Below, piece by piece: positions 14,152 to 27,115 of a stretch of 64,000 bases of DNA. This DNA comes from Niebla homalea (Eukaryota > Ascomycota > Lecanoromycetes > Lecanorales > Ramalinaceae). Location: the NCBI GenBank assembly GCA_019925105.1, contig JAHGAU010000001.1, positions 2,914,001-2,978,000 of the forward strand. The letters run 5' to 3'. Position numbers and translations under genes: made by a program. The first letter of the stretch is position 1; each line of letters begins with the position of its first letter. The notes under the pieces are model-generated. The model did not search any database and was not told where the DNA came from. It worked only from the letters and a program-made list of their open reading frames with translations.

Positions 14152-15386
14152 ATATACCCACAAAAAAGAGAAAAAAGCGACGTCCACGTTGCACTATATC
14201 TATTATAAAATATCATGGATTTTAATAGCCCCGGTAATAAAGGTGACCAAGAGTAAGCCCTAAGTATATAGATAACGTTATTTATATATATGGTTATTAA
14301 GAAGTAGATAATAGTAAAATCGTATATTAGAAAAACTGAAAAAGTATAAGCCGAGTAATTATCGTAATCTACCCGGGAAATAATCGTAGATTTGAGGTTT
14401 GTGATTAAGCTGAATCGCTTAAAAAGGTAATCTCCGAAGTATTGCCGTGGTAATATCTTACTTGCTTTATCCTTGCTCTTACTTATTAATAAGCTTATGG
14501 CCATTACGTTATAGGGACGTTATCGTTAAAATCGGAGTCGTCGTTATCGTTTTCAGAGTCGTCGTCGTTATCCTCGGAGTCATCGTTATCCTCGGAGTTA
14601 TTGTTATCTTCCTTTTTTTCCTCCTCTTATTATCGTTTTATTATATTGAAAGCTTAATTTATAAGGCTTATATAGTCCTTAAAGTCTTACTTTAATAATT
14701 ATAAGGTTTCTGTAAAGTTATTATAGAACTCGGTTATACTACGTATATTCTAAGGCTTTTACTTTGGTAACGGCTTTTATATTAAGGAATTTAAGGTAGA
14801 CTTTTAAGGTAATAGTAACGGAGTAAATGAGCTCTTTGTTTGCGGAGCTGACGGGGCAGGTAGTTTAATTAATAAGAATGGATTCAAAAGTGGTACACTT
14901 AATTTAAGTGCAAAATTATTAAAGAGGTCCTTAAGTATTATGGGTAATACTACCTTTAATAATGATACTTTAACTAAGGGTGTTGATTTAATAAGAGATT
15001 TAAGAGGTATAAATCTTATATAGAGGTTATGGATTGTGAGGTAAGATTTAGGTGAGAAGTAGCTAACTCGTAATAAGCTTATTGTTAAAGGTATTAATAA
15101 TAAAGTCCTGGATCTTATAGGTAAAATTTAAGGTGTAAGCGATCCAATCGATTTAAAAGCTAAAGAATATAATAGTGACGAGGATAATGTGATCGAGCCA
15201 GCTGAAGTTATTAATATAGTAAATAAAGGTATAACGGCTTAATAGGTGTCCTATTAAAAGGATCCGCTTTATTAATGGTAAGGGATTAAGTAAATAAGCT
15301 ACAACGTAGCCACACTAATTACAGTACAATAGAGGTTATACTCAATCTATATTAAAAGCTTAGATAATTAAGCTATTGCTATTATT

Positions 15387-15547
15387 TATTACGAGAAATA
15401 CAGTATACATAAAGTAAGTAAATATAATATGTATCATAAGTAGCTATCTAGCTATGAAGGTAGGAAATATAAGTATACGCGTTAAGCACCGGAACAAGGT
15501 AAGCCCGCTCCGTGCCAAGGGATCCTCCCAAGGTCTATACCGTGACA
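15387..15547. repeat. Right LTR of element D
   Basis: 161 bp, starts TATTACGAGAAATAC (the mutated start of the left copy) and ends TACCGTGACA. Confidence 0.82.
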
Positions 15548-15621
15548 AAAGGGTTATCTTATAAGACTTTATAAAGGAAGGTATTAAAAATAAGGTTTTT
15601 AAGAATAAATTATATCGATAT

Positions 15622-15792
15622 TATAACGTGCTCAGTATAAAGGGTAAAATGTATGTGATAAGTATGATTCTTTAGTAGGTAGCTAACTATGTGGGTGTTG
15701 CATATATGGAGGTGCGCGTTAAGCAAGCGGAACAAGGTAGAGCCGCTCCGCTCCGGTAGGGCTGAGACTCAGCTCCAGCTGAGATCCTAACA
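15622..15792. repeat. Solo LTR-like insertion of the C/D type
   Basis: A 171-bp segment bounded by GATAT on both sides (15617-15621 and 15793-15797). It starts TATAACGTGCTCAG and ends GATCCTAACA. Its core (GGAGGTGCGCGTTAAGCAAG, then GGAACAAGGTAGAGCCGCTCC) resembles the LTRs of elements C and D (AAGGTAAGCCCGCTCCG). Matching flanks plus this similarity point to a solo LTR left by recombination. Confidence 0.62.
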
Positions 15793-15797
15793 GATAT

Positions 15798-16951
15798 TAA
15801 GAACTTATATAAAAGCTAATTATATTTATTAATAAAACTTAAAAATATAAAATCCGGTATTATTTATATTAAATAATAATTACTTAAATAACCTTATTTT
15901 TTAGACTTTATATTATTTAATATTTTATTATCCTTTTAAATTTTAATAAATTAAAGTAAAACCGTCCTCCTTAAATTATTATTATAGTTCTCCGTTAAAT
16001 TATATATAATCTCGGGCTTATTAATTTATATATTTTCCTTAACGATCGGTATTAATATAAAATCATTAAATATTTTTACGTCCGTTTTTATTTATATATC
16101 CTTAATATTATAAACGTAATTATTTAACGTAAAAATAACCTTCTTTTTATTCTTAATATTAACTTATTAAGCTACGATAAACCGATAAAACCCGGGTATA
16201 ATCTTTATATAATTATAATCCGTTTTATTATTAAATAAAACAGAGTTTTAAATAATATTACTTTTAAAATTATTTTTTAAATATAAAGGAATATTTATAT
16301 CGATATATCGGAATAAAATTATATCTTAAGGGCGGGTATACTTTATATAATAAGGATATATTATAAGTTTTAGGTTATGATTTAAATAAAAATAAATATA
16401 TAATATTTAATATATAATATTTTATTAAATAGTTTATTAAATAAAAAAGTAAATTATCGTTTATAATTAACCTTTATTATTAATATTATTACGCTCCCTT
16501 TAATAATAATTATATATATTAAATTCTTTTAATAAGAGATTAATAATATTGTTTTCTTATAATTAATTAAAGAAATCGTTAATAATTAGATTATTATTTT
16601 TTTCTTAAAGAATATAAAATTTAAAACCGGTAATTATATTTACGATATTCTTAATTATATTATTAAAGATACTATATAATAATAATTATTTAATAAGGGG
16701 GATTATATAAATATTTAAATTATTAACCTTAATTTCTAGCCGAATATTAAGTTAAAATTATATAAAGAATTTATCCTATATTTAAAACTTTTTAAAGTAA
16801 ACGCGATATTATTAATACGTTAAAAGTTAATAATATAGTTCCTAATATTTTATATTCTTTATTTATAAATTAAAGAAATTAACGATTTTAAAAAGATATT
16901 AATAATAACCGGTTAACTTATTCTTTAATTTCCGCCGTTTTACCTTAATAT
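15798..16951. other. AT-rich spacer, no assignable feature
   Basis: Strongly mutated sequence between two solo LTRs; no motif recognised. Confidence 0.5.
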
Positions 16952-16956
16952 ATACC

Positions 16957-17289
16957 TGTTAGACTGACTCCGCTGGCGGCACGCCGGCGGGACTAGTAAA
17001 GGTAGGTGTAGAAGACGTAACGTTACGGTCTGGATACTTAAGTATTATTTTAATAAGTAGATTAATAATAAGATTAATTCTTTAAGAACTCAGAAAGAAC
17101 TAAGGTATAACCTTTACTTAACGTAAAGGTAATAACTACCCTGCTTTACGCCTGTTAAGCTACGGCTTATAGATAACGTATATTAAGGCCGTTACTAAGG
17201 CCCTTTATTAAGGCCTAACGGCCTACCTTGGCGCAGCAGTATAGCGCACCACTATTGCGCCGGCGCAGAGGTGGCGCTAGCTGCTAATA
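16957..17289. repeat. Solo LTR of the element A family
   Basis: 333 bp, same length and ends as the LTRs of element A (starts TGTTAGACTGACTCC, ends GCTGCTAATA). It is flanked by a perfect target duplication ATACC (16952-16956 and 17290-17294). This is the best-preserved copy and shows what the LTR looked like before mutation. No internal sequence remains, so it is a solo LTR produced by LTR-LTR recombination. Confidence 0.87.
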
Positions 17290-17294
17290 ATACC

Positions 17295-17700
17295 CTTAAA
17301 GTATTGAAAATAACATTATATTTATTTATATTTACGTTAAAGGAATCTACGCGATTTAATTAATTAATTATAGAACGGTTAATATTATAATAATATATTT
17401 ATTTTTAAAGTTTTCCGGGAAAAATAATACTTTTTTCCGTTTCCGTATTTTAGATATCTTCCTTTATATCCTGGATATTTCTTTTTTATTCCGTATTATT
17501 TAAAGAATTAATTAATTCCGATTTATTTTAATTATCTTATAATTACTCCGTACTTTACGGTATATTACCTTTATTAATCTATAAATAATTATAAACCTTT
17601 AAAATACGGTCCGTTAATTTATAATTAAATATTTCTTAAGTATTTAATAAAAAGAAATCCTTTAATTAAATAATTATTATTAAATCTATATTATTAAAAA
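17295..17700. other. AT-rich spacer, no assignable feature
   Basis: RIP-like sequence between the solo LTR and element B. Nothing recognised. Confidence 0.5.
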
Positions 17701-17916
17701 TGTTAGAGTGCAAGCCCCTCTGGGGTGGTTGGAAGGCAAAGGGTGTATTACGTATAATTAAAGACATTAAAGTACAGAGGTATAAGAGTAAAGGGGCCGA
17801 AGGCCTTAATATACCCAGTCGATAATACTCCTGGGTGCCGGATTAACCCCAAGCTTAACCCGGGATAAGCCCGGTAAGGCTTATTCCTAAGTTATTAATA
17901 CCCTTAAACCCTGATA
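17701..17916. repeat. Left LTR of element B
   Basis: 216 bp, starts TGTTAGAGTGCAAGCCCC and ends ACCCTGATA (the partner ends ACCCTGACA). Much of it is unmutated. Confidence 0.83.
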
Positions 17917-17919
17917 TTA

Positions 17920-17932
17920 CCCCCCCCCCCCC
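17920..17932 (-). promoter_or_regulatory. C13 run: polypurine tract of element B on the minus strand
   Basis: Thirteen consecutive C immediately inside the left LTR. On the minus strand this is G13, placed where the plus-strand primer of a minus-oriented LTR retrotransposon is expected. Confidence 0.6.
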
Positions 17933-18047
17933 TAAGAAAAGCTCGCCCTTAAGCTTATAAGTACGCTGAAAAGGAAAAATTTTTATATTTAAAATCACCC
18001 TTCTTACCTATTACTTATGGGCCGGGTAACTAAAGTAAGGTCTATAT

Positions 18048-18215
18048 ATTACCCAGGTTACCCGTTACTGGTTAACCGGGTAAGTGGTGTAAGAATATCA
18101 CCTAGGTTACCCGTTACTGGTTAGCCGGGTAAGTAATATAAGAATATTAAGGGTAGTATCGTGGCGGTAGCCGGGTAGCTAGTATAAATATACGGGGGTA
18201 GGATCGTGGCGGTAG
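18048..18215. repeat. 49-bp tandem repeat and short direct repeats inside element B
   Basis: The block CAGGTTACCCGTTACTGG with GGTAAG and AAGAATAT recurs with a 49-bp period (AGGTTACCC at 18055 and 18104). A second pair, ATCGTGGCGGTAG, follows at about 18,158 and 18,202. The unit contains GTTACCC and GGGTAA in inverted order, so it could fold. It is less mutated than its surroundings. Confidence 0.65.
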
Positions 18216-18805
18216 TCCTTATAATAAGCCTTAAAATGCGATTTCATCCGGGGGGTTCCGGGGTAGGTATCGTTTTTTGCGATTTACCCCTTTTTTAAAA
18301 TATTTTTTTAATTTTATTACTTTATATATTAAATTTATATTAATAAAGGGTTATATAATCTATATAAATAAGTAATATTAATAATAATTATTTTAATAAC
18401 TTCGGGGAGCTATAAGGCCGTCTTAAAAGGCGCTTAAGCCTAGTAAAAACGTAATATATAGCTTATAATATTAAGTTTTAAACCCGGTAAAATCGTTATT
18501 TAACTTAAACGTTTAAGATAACCCTTAAAAGCTATTTTAAATATAATAATATTAATTGGATCTCCGGGTTATAATCCGGGCTTATCCGGGTACTTTTTAT
18601 AAAAAATTTTAATTAATCCTTAAGTATAAAGGAATTCTTTTATATTAGTGTAATATTAAGTATTATCCGGGGGTAAATTTATTTATTTAACCTTATATTA
18701 TAGTTTTTATTTTTGGCCGGTATATTAAAAATTAATAATTTCTTTAAACTCTTATTCTTTAATATTTTTTTTATTTATAATAAAGGGTTTAAAGGGTAAA
18801 TTAAC

Positions 18806-21800
18806 CTATCAAAAATGGCGACGAACAACGGGACCCCAGAGGTCAGAAACGATGCACGTGTGCATAGCTTAAGTAATAATAAGGATAATACCTTAAATAT
18901 AATAAGCGGAAGCGGAATAATAAGGATAAAAGGGGAGGAAAGGTAAGCGGCTTAAATTAATAGGAACGGTAATAAGTCGTATAAACGACGTAATAAATAC
19001 GAGATAAAAAAGCCTTAAATTAAATAAAGAGTTTATAATTAATAAGATACGTATAAAAAGACGTATATAACGCGTAAAAATATTATTATAAAGGGTAATA
19101 AATAAAAAGCGGAGGGAACGAAAACGATACGTAGGGACGGATAAGGGGTAAACGGAGGCGTAAAAAACCTTATTAAATATATATAAACTGGGAGAAAATT
19201 AAATAAAGATAGAAAAATACCAGGTAAATAAAAATAGGCTATGAAAAAAGGTAATTACCAGATACGTAAGGAAGAAATAAAAGGGGAAAAAGCGGTAAAG
19301 ACGTTAAAAAGCCTCCTTATAATTATATAAAAGGATATTACGTTAAAAATTTAACCGATATTATAAATCGGGCTACGGGGAATAAAAAATTTTTACGTAA
19401 AAACGGGAAGAAATTTAAGGGAGTTAAAGAGGTTATACGGAGCTTAAGGGGTAATAGTAAAAGCGCCGGTAAACGGAAATAAAAAGAAATAAAAAGGATA
19501 TATATAAAGTAAAAAAGCGACGGAAAAAACTTTAAAGAAAAGAATAAAAATAAATTAAATAATAAAGATTATAAGGGCGGCGTTAACGTTAATAATAAAG
19601 GAAATAAAAACGGGAAAAAAAAACGGTGGCATTAAGGAAAACGAAAATAATAATTATATAATTATCGGGTAAAAAGGAAAAAAGTATAGTAATAAAAATA
19701 AACCTATTATAATTAATAAAGGCATTTAAGGTAACGGGAAAGTTATTAATAAAATAAATTATTATAATACGTAAGTTATAAAGTAAGGATATCTTCCTTA
19801 ATATAGCCTTATTAAAGGCAAAAAAAAGGCTAAAGAAATTAAAGAAATAAGTTAATAAAAAAAAGGTATAAAATAATAAAAATATTAAGGTAATCCTTTA
19901 TTATTGCGGTAAATAAGATATACTTAATAAGGTTTACGGGGGAAGAAGGGGAAGTTACTTTAAAGCGGATAAAAAAGGAGAATATAATCTTTTATTTTAA
20001 GTTAAAGATTATTAATTATAGCCTTCCCGTTATAATAAAAAGGTTAAACGTTTTCAGTTATATAAAGAAATACTTTATAATTATCTTAAGCGTAACGTTA
20101 ATAAGGATATATAACGATATCTTTAATAAAAAGGTAATAAAGGGTAAGTCCTTTAAATTAATAAGACCTTAAAACCGGACAGCGGATATTTATTAATATT
20201 TTAAATATTAAAGATATAAATATATTATTACGAGGTACCTTAATAATATAAAGTATACGGTATATATTAAAGGATATAATATATATAAATACGCTGGCTT
20301 AATAATAAAGGGCTTAATAAAGAACGCATTAAAATACGTAACGTACGGTAATAATAATTATTTAACGTAAAACTTACGGTATATAATAAGAATAAAGGAG
20401 ACTTAACGTAAAAAAATTAAGATAATAATTAAGGTTTAACGTTATAAGTTATATAAATTTAAACCGGTAAAATAATTAAAGACGGTTTTAAAATATAAAT
20501 AAAGCTTATTAAATAAGGAAAGATAAAGCGTAATAATTAATAACGTAAAGAAGAGGAAACTTATAATAATATTAACTTTTAAGGCCGGCCGCCCGACCGG
20601 GATTATTATCGTAATAAAAAAATTAAGATAAATAACGTTAAACCTTAAAGAAAAACTATTTATATAAATAAAAATTAATAAGAAAAGTTTAATAAATATT
20701 AATATTTAATATATTTACGCTTTTAAAAGTAATATAATATAATATACGTAAGAAAACAATTAAAATTATAATATTAATATTCGGATTTAAAAAGATAAAG
20801 GATATTAATATTATAACGATATAAAAGCCGTTATATAATCCATATATTTACTCTTTAATTAACCCGGGAAATAATTTCTACTTAACCTTTAAAAGTAATA
20901 AAATAACGTAGATATACTTCTTTATTAATAAAAGGCTAAATATAAATAATTAAGACGTTATTTATTATAAAGGGAACCTATATATACTCCGGATCATATA
21001 AAAGGGGGATATTAAAAATATTTTAAATATTTATAATATATATAATCCGTTACTGGCCAATAAAAAAAAACCCTTTATAATCCCGTTACTTAAGGATATT
21101 ATAACCGTATTTAATAAATACCTTTTAATAAAAAACTTTAATTTTTATTACGTTTAATAGAACGAAAATAATTATATAATTAATTATACCGAATTTAAGG
21201 AACTATTAATAATTATTATACGATTTAACCTTACATTATTAATACCAAAAGAAGCTATTATATAAGAAAATTATAAACTTAAAACTATAATCGACTTAAT
21301 ATTTAACTCGGAAAGTATTATTAACTTAATTATAATATATAGACCTTAAAAGGACCTAAAATATGGTTTAAATTACGTCCCAATATAAACGACCTTAAAT
21401 TAATTTATTAACGTAACTTTACTTTTATTATTTAAATAAACGTAAAAAACGGTTAAGGAAGCCGAGGTATTAATAAAAACGGTGGAAATAATATCTTAAT
21501 TAACGGAGCGTCTTTAACTCAATAATAAGGAATAGATTAACCATTTTATAAAACGGGTAATAAAGGCTTTAAATAAAATAATTAATATTATAATCTTAAT
21601 AATAAAACTATCTTAAAGAGTTAAAATCTATTAAAATAAAGAATATATAAAGGCGATTATAAAGGTAAAAATACTTATAAAGTAAATTATTAAGTATAAA
21701 AACCGGGAAATACTTCAGCGGTTAAAAAAAGTTTAAGAAAAAAAAAGAAAATTATCCGGAAGGTTAAATAAATATATTTCCGGGCTATAGTATATAACTT

Positions 21801-24577
21801 AACGGTTTCCCCTTATAGTATTTAAAAGTTAATAAAATACGATAGGAAATAAAGTAAAAAACTTAAATTTATTTCTAAGTTTTTACCCTTAAAAGATTAA
21901 ATAATACGGTAATAAATACCTTTAACGGTAAGATTAAGGCTCTTAAAAAGGCGTTTTTTCCTTTATTACCAGAAGTTAACCTAATAAATATCGACGGTAC
22001 GGTATATTTTAAATTAATAATAATAAATAAAATAATAACCCAAAAGATAATAATTAAGGCGATTAATAAGTTAAAGAAGGATAAAACCCCGGACTTAACG
22101 GTATATTAAATAGGTTCCTATTTATAGTAACATTATTATTTAAAAAGGTCTTTATTTATTTATTTTAAGCCTGCTTTAATATAAAATATTACCCCCGTAA
22201 ATTTAAGGAGGCTAAAACGATTATCCTTAAGAAACCGGTTAAATCAGATTACTTAAAGGTAAAATTATATTAACTTATAATATTTTTTTATACGTTAAGG
22301 AAGGCTTTAAAAACGGTAATCGTGAAGATTTTAAGTAATTATATAAAAAAATATAAGTTACTCCCTGATTAATAAATAAGGGTAAGAAAAGGACGGTTAA
22401 TAGAAATAACTCTTAAAGGTTTAATCGATAACGTATATATAATATAAGATTATAAGAAAAAGTATATCGTGAGTCTTTTTTTCCTAAATATTATAAGGAC
22501 GTTTAATAAAGTAAATTATTAAAAGTTACTATATAATTTATAAAAAAAAAAGGTTTTATTTTTCTTTATAAATTAAATAGAAAGTTTCTTAAATAATTAA
22601 GCGATATTAATTAGCCTAGGATAAAAAATAAATACGATAAAGCCCACAATAATAAGGATTCCTTAAAGATTACTTATTTTTTTAATTTTATTTTTATTCT
22701 TTAACGGCTTATTTATTAAAAACTTAATAAAGTTAAAATAAAAAGTTTAAGTAAAAAACTTTATTAATAATATTTACCTTTTAACTTATAATACGTTTAT
22801 TTATATAAATTATTTAAAGTTAAAATAAGCTTATAAAGTTTATTTATAATAAATAAAAATATATAAAACTTAATTCACTCCGTATAAATATAAGCTCGTT
22901 TATATAATAAAAAGCCTAAAATTATACGATATAATAATTATAATAAACTTAAATAATATAACGGTAAAACCGGAAGTTAATATTAAGGTACTTAACCTAT
23001 AAATCGATAAGAAATTAAACTAGAAAAATTATATAAAAAAGGTTTAAAAGAAAATAATTTTATAGGAGAAAGGCCTTATTTACCTTACGGTATCGACGTA
23101 GGGAGCTACCTTATAGAAGGTTAGAATTATTTATTAAACGGTTATAAAGCCTGCGATAACATATATAATAGCTATTTAATATATACCCGAAGGTACGTTT
23201 AAATATAGGAAAAAGCCCGTCCGGCAACTATAAAAGGTTTAAAACCGATACCTAAAAGTAATAAATAAAGTATATAAAGTGATTCCCGTCCCGGTACTAG
23301 AATCCAAAGTCTTTATATTATTAATAAAATTAACCTTAAATTAAATAATCGCTTAAATAAAACTTAAAAAAAGTATAAACTTAATTACGTTAATAGGAAA
23401 TAAACGTATTTATTAAAATTATAAAAAGCCTTAAATAAGAAAGCGTAAAAAAGCGGTATTTACCCCCTTTATAGAAATTAAATTAAAATAAATTAAAAAA
23501 GAGGTTAATTTAATTTATATTTAAGAAGTTAACATAAAAGTATATAAATTCTTACTTAAAGTAAAAACGGCGGAGGAGAAAAAGGCCGTAAAAGCGAAGT
23601 TAATAACGATTACTTTATAAATTATAAAGAAATAAATAAAGTATTAATATAAATATAAAGAATTAATCCCTTAAGGACGATAATACCCAGCGTTAAATAA
23701 TAATAAGGTTATTAATAAATATCTTTAATATTATAAGATTATAAAAAAAAGCAATAATATATTAATAATTTAACTTTAAATAAATAAGAATAACTTAATT
23801 TATTTCTTCTTTATTATATACGCCGGTAACCGGATTAACGTTAATTATAAGTATAAATAACGAAAGTAAAACGCCGTATATATATTAATCTTTTATTTAC
23901 TATTTAAAAAGCTTAAACCGGGATTAATTAAAAGGGTAAAGATTAACGATTATCGTTAAATACTTATTAATAAAAAGGGTATTAAAACGGCTATTAAATT
24001 TATAATAATTACGGGCTTATTATTATAGTTCAGCTTAATTAAGGAAATAAAGGAAGTAATTAAAGACTTAATTAAGAAATTTTACTATTAACCCGGGGGC
24101 AAAAAGTAACGGTAAGAAAACTATACTTAATAGGGGGTTAAAGGGGTTATAAATACTAAGGCGGCGTAAGAAGTAATATTATATTGGTTAATAAAGTTGT
24201 ATAAATAAAGTAATAATAGCATATATATTAGTAAAAATATTCAATAATATAATCGGAATTCTGAAATTTTAATATTAAATAAACCCGTAAAGTAACGGAA
24301 GAGTAATAAATTTAAAGGCAACCCTTAAGTAGATTTAATCATAATATTATAGGTTTTCTTAAAAAAGGCGTATAAATAAATTCTTACTTTCTGGACGGCT
24401 ATAAATATTCTTAGCCCTTAAAACGTAAGTAAAAGCTAGGTAAATACCGGTTTTTATTTTTAACGTTATAGATATCGGGTTTTTTACGGTTATTAATAAG
24501 GTTAAATAGCCGAGTATTAAGGAACGCCGGAATTAGCTTAGCTAGATCCGTAGTATAAATCAATTAATCAATTAAAT
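18806..24577 (+). mobile_element. LINE (non-LTR retrotransposon) nested in element B
   Basis: The left part opens with an unmutated island (18,814-18,870) starting ATGGCGACGAACAACGGGAC, plausibly the first ORF's start. Decayed LINE reverse transcriptase is readable on the plus strand at about 22,100-22,750: a RKFKEAKTIILKKPVKSDY block (family KxAxTVVLRKPxKxDY), then RKGRLIEITL near the fingers-palm border, and PILFLFF-like text downstream. The 3' end is GGAACGCCGGAATTAGC, then an AATC-type tail ending about 24,577. Length (about 5.7 kb), two-ORF order and tail fit fungal Tad1-like LINEs. All frames are closed. The exact left end is uncertain by about 50 bp. Confidence 0.72.
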
Positions 24578-26250
24578 TAACCTATCTTAATAATAATAAT
24601 TTCTTTTTAATTGGGATATAAATTAAGTTACTTATATAAAAAGTAAAATAAACCCGGAAAATATTTAAGACGTTTAATTTATAAAAGGAATAATATTATT
24701 TAAGGATAATATAGGGATTTAAGTATTTATAGTTTAACTTTTTATTAAGTTAATCGATTATTAAATACTTAATATTTATATAAACCTTATTATTTATTTT
24801 AAACTTTACGTTCCGGCGTTAATAATTAATTTATTTAAACGTATTATCATAAGTTTTATTTAAATTAAAATATATTATATTAAGAATTTCTTATATAATT
24901 TTAATAATATCGGTAATTTCCTTAATTTAAAGTTATTTACGGGCGGTAATATATTTAATATTATTAAAACCGAATAATATCCTTAAGTAAAAGTTTTTAA
25001 AAAGTATTATTTTAATTAATTAATTTAAATTATTATTATCCGTAAATTCTATTATAAATAATTATTATATTTAATCGTTTTATAAATAATTTACGTAAAT
25101 CCGGAGTCCCTATTTTATCTTTTAATTTATTCTTTTAATTTAATTATTATTTTTAACGTAATAAAAAATTAAGGTCTAAAGGTTAATTTTAAGTTAATAT
25201 AATAAAGAATATTATATTTTATTAATAAATTACGGACCGTAATTTAAAATAATATTGTCCGGAAGGCCATAATACTTAAATACTTCTTTAATAAAAAGTT
25301 AAATTATCTTTTTAATAAAGGTTTTTTTTTCTTTAACGTAATAAAGGATATAATATCGGTTTTTAAATAATATATAAATTACGGTAAGAATAACGTTTAT
25401 ACTTTTATATTTAAGTAACCCGGTAATAAAGTTAACCGAAAAATTAACTTATTTTCATTCCGGGATTTTTAATTAATAAAATAATCTTATAAGCTTTTAT
25501 TATAGGGTTTTAAATGAAAAATAAATATCGTAATTTAAGATATAATAATTAATATCGTTTTATAAAATAAGGTAAAAGAAGTATTAAGAAGTAAGTTTAA
25601 TTATATAATCTTAACCGGGGTAATTATTAATTAATTTATTATAAGTATACTTTAAAACCTCCATAATAAGCGGTATTAATACTTATAATTTACCTTTATT
25701 AATAAAGATATTAAACTGAATTTTAATATAGATTAAAAATATACCTTTAAAATTAAATAATTTATCCTCCATAATTACTTTCTTAAACTCCTTTAAGCCT
25801 TTATTGGTATAATTAACTTTATAGATTTACTTATAAAATCTAAATTCTTTAAGGATTAAATAAGTTAATACCGGTACTTCTTCCCTTTTATTTAAGGTTA
25901 AGATCTTAAAATACTTAAAAAGTAAAACGGTTTAAAACTGGTCTTTAACCTTATTATTATTATTGTTTTAAGGTTAATAATTAAGTATCCGAATAAAGGT
26001 ATTAACCTTATTATTTTATTTACCCGGGCGGTAAATAACCTTAAAATTAAACTCAGAAAATGTATTAAGGTATTTTATTTAACGTCTTATAAGCTTTTAA
26101 CTTTTAATAAAGTATTTTAAAACCTGGTTATCACTGAAAATATAGAAAGACTTCTTTATTATTTTTAATTTTAACCGTTAATTCTTTAAATATTTAATAA
26201 TAATAAAAAGCTCCTTATTATAAATATTATAATTATATTTAATTAATAAT

Positions 26251-26632
26251 ATTGATTGATTGATTGATTTATACTACGGATCTAGTTAAGTTAATTCCGG
26301 CGTTCCTTAATACTCGGCCATTTAACCTTACTAGTAACCGTAAAAAACCCGATATCTATAATATTAGGAATAAAAACCGGTATCCACTTAGCCTTTACTT
26401 ACGTTTTAAGGGCTAAGAGTATCTACGGCCGTTTAAAGAATAAGAATTTATTCGTACGCCTTTTTTAAGAAAACCCATAATATTATAACCGAATCCACTT
26501 AAGGATTACCCTTAAACCTATTACTCTTCCGTTACCCTACGGGTCTATCCAATGCTAAAATTTCAGAATTCCGATTGCACCACTGAATATCCTCACCGAC
26601 ACGTGTGCTATTGCCACCTTATTCATACTAAT
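26251..26632 (-). mobile_element. 5'-truncated LINE copy, inverted relative to the 24.5 kb copy
   Basis: This begins with an ATTG repeat tail (26,251-26,269) and then reads as the reverse complement of 24,190-24,577 (shared GGCGTTCC, CGGCCGT and CTCTTCCGTTACC words). Similarity stops near 26,632, so about 380 bp of the 3' end was inserted, the usual 5' truncation of LINEs. It keeps CpA/TpG at its 5' side (26,530-26,630) much better than the longer copy. Confidence 0.68.
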
Positions 26633-27115
26633 TAATAATATACTCTTAAAATAATAAGTTATTAAGTATAACTCTTTGGCCTTATTATATTAAGAGAAAA
26701 TACCGCCGGAAACGTAATTTAAAGAATTAATCTTAAAGATTATTTCTTTATTAAGATTATAATAAGTTAATATAAAGGCCGTAATAAAAGCCTTTTTAAG
26801 GATCGCGTAAGTTTTTTAATATTCCGGGGATTATATAAATAAGGTTTCCTTTTTAATAAGCTTTAAAAGGGGTTTTATTATTTGAAAAAATTAAGGAATA
26901 AATCTTTAAAGGGCTTTTAAATTAATGGGGACCGGCTAATTTTTAATTTTACTTATTTTATTAAAGTTTACTTTTAACCCGTTAATAATAAGGATAAGAC
27001 TTAAAAACTTAATTTATTAAACTCCGAATTTATATTTCCGGATATTTACTTATAAACCGGCGTTACGTAAACGCTTTAATATTAAATATATATATCGGGT
27101 ATACTCTTTCTTAAT

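Larger units (their letters stand above)
13991..15547 (-). mobile_element. Element D: small two-LTR retroelement related to element C
   Basis: Two 161-bp LTRs (13991-14151 and 15387-15547) flank 1,235 bp. The target duplication is perfect: AAAGG at 13986-13990 and 15548-15552. The interior shares several collinear blocks with element C (for example GAGATTTAAGAGGT, ATCTTATATAGAGGT and CGAGGATAATGT). On the minus strand about 14,520-14,625 reads as an acidic repeat of Ser-Glu-Asp-Asn-Asp units preceded by EEEKKED. There is no RT or integrase, so it is non-autonomous. It is less mutated than elements A and B, which suggests a younger insertion or one partly sheltered from RIP by its short length. 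Confidence 0.82.

Noticed and set aside
14022..14695. Plus- and minus-strand frames of 67-150 codons inside element D
   Set aside because: Open because the element is less mutated, but they start within the LTR and lack a consistent coding pattern; treated as part of the element.
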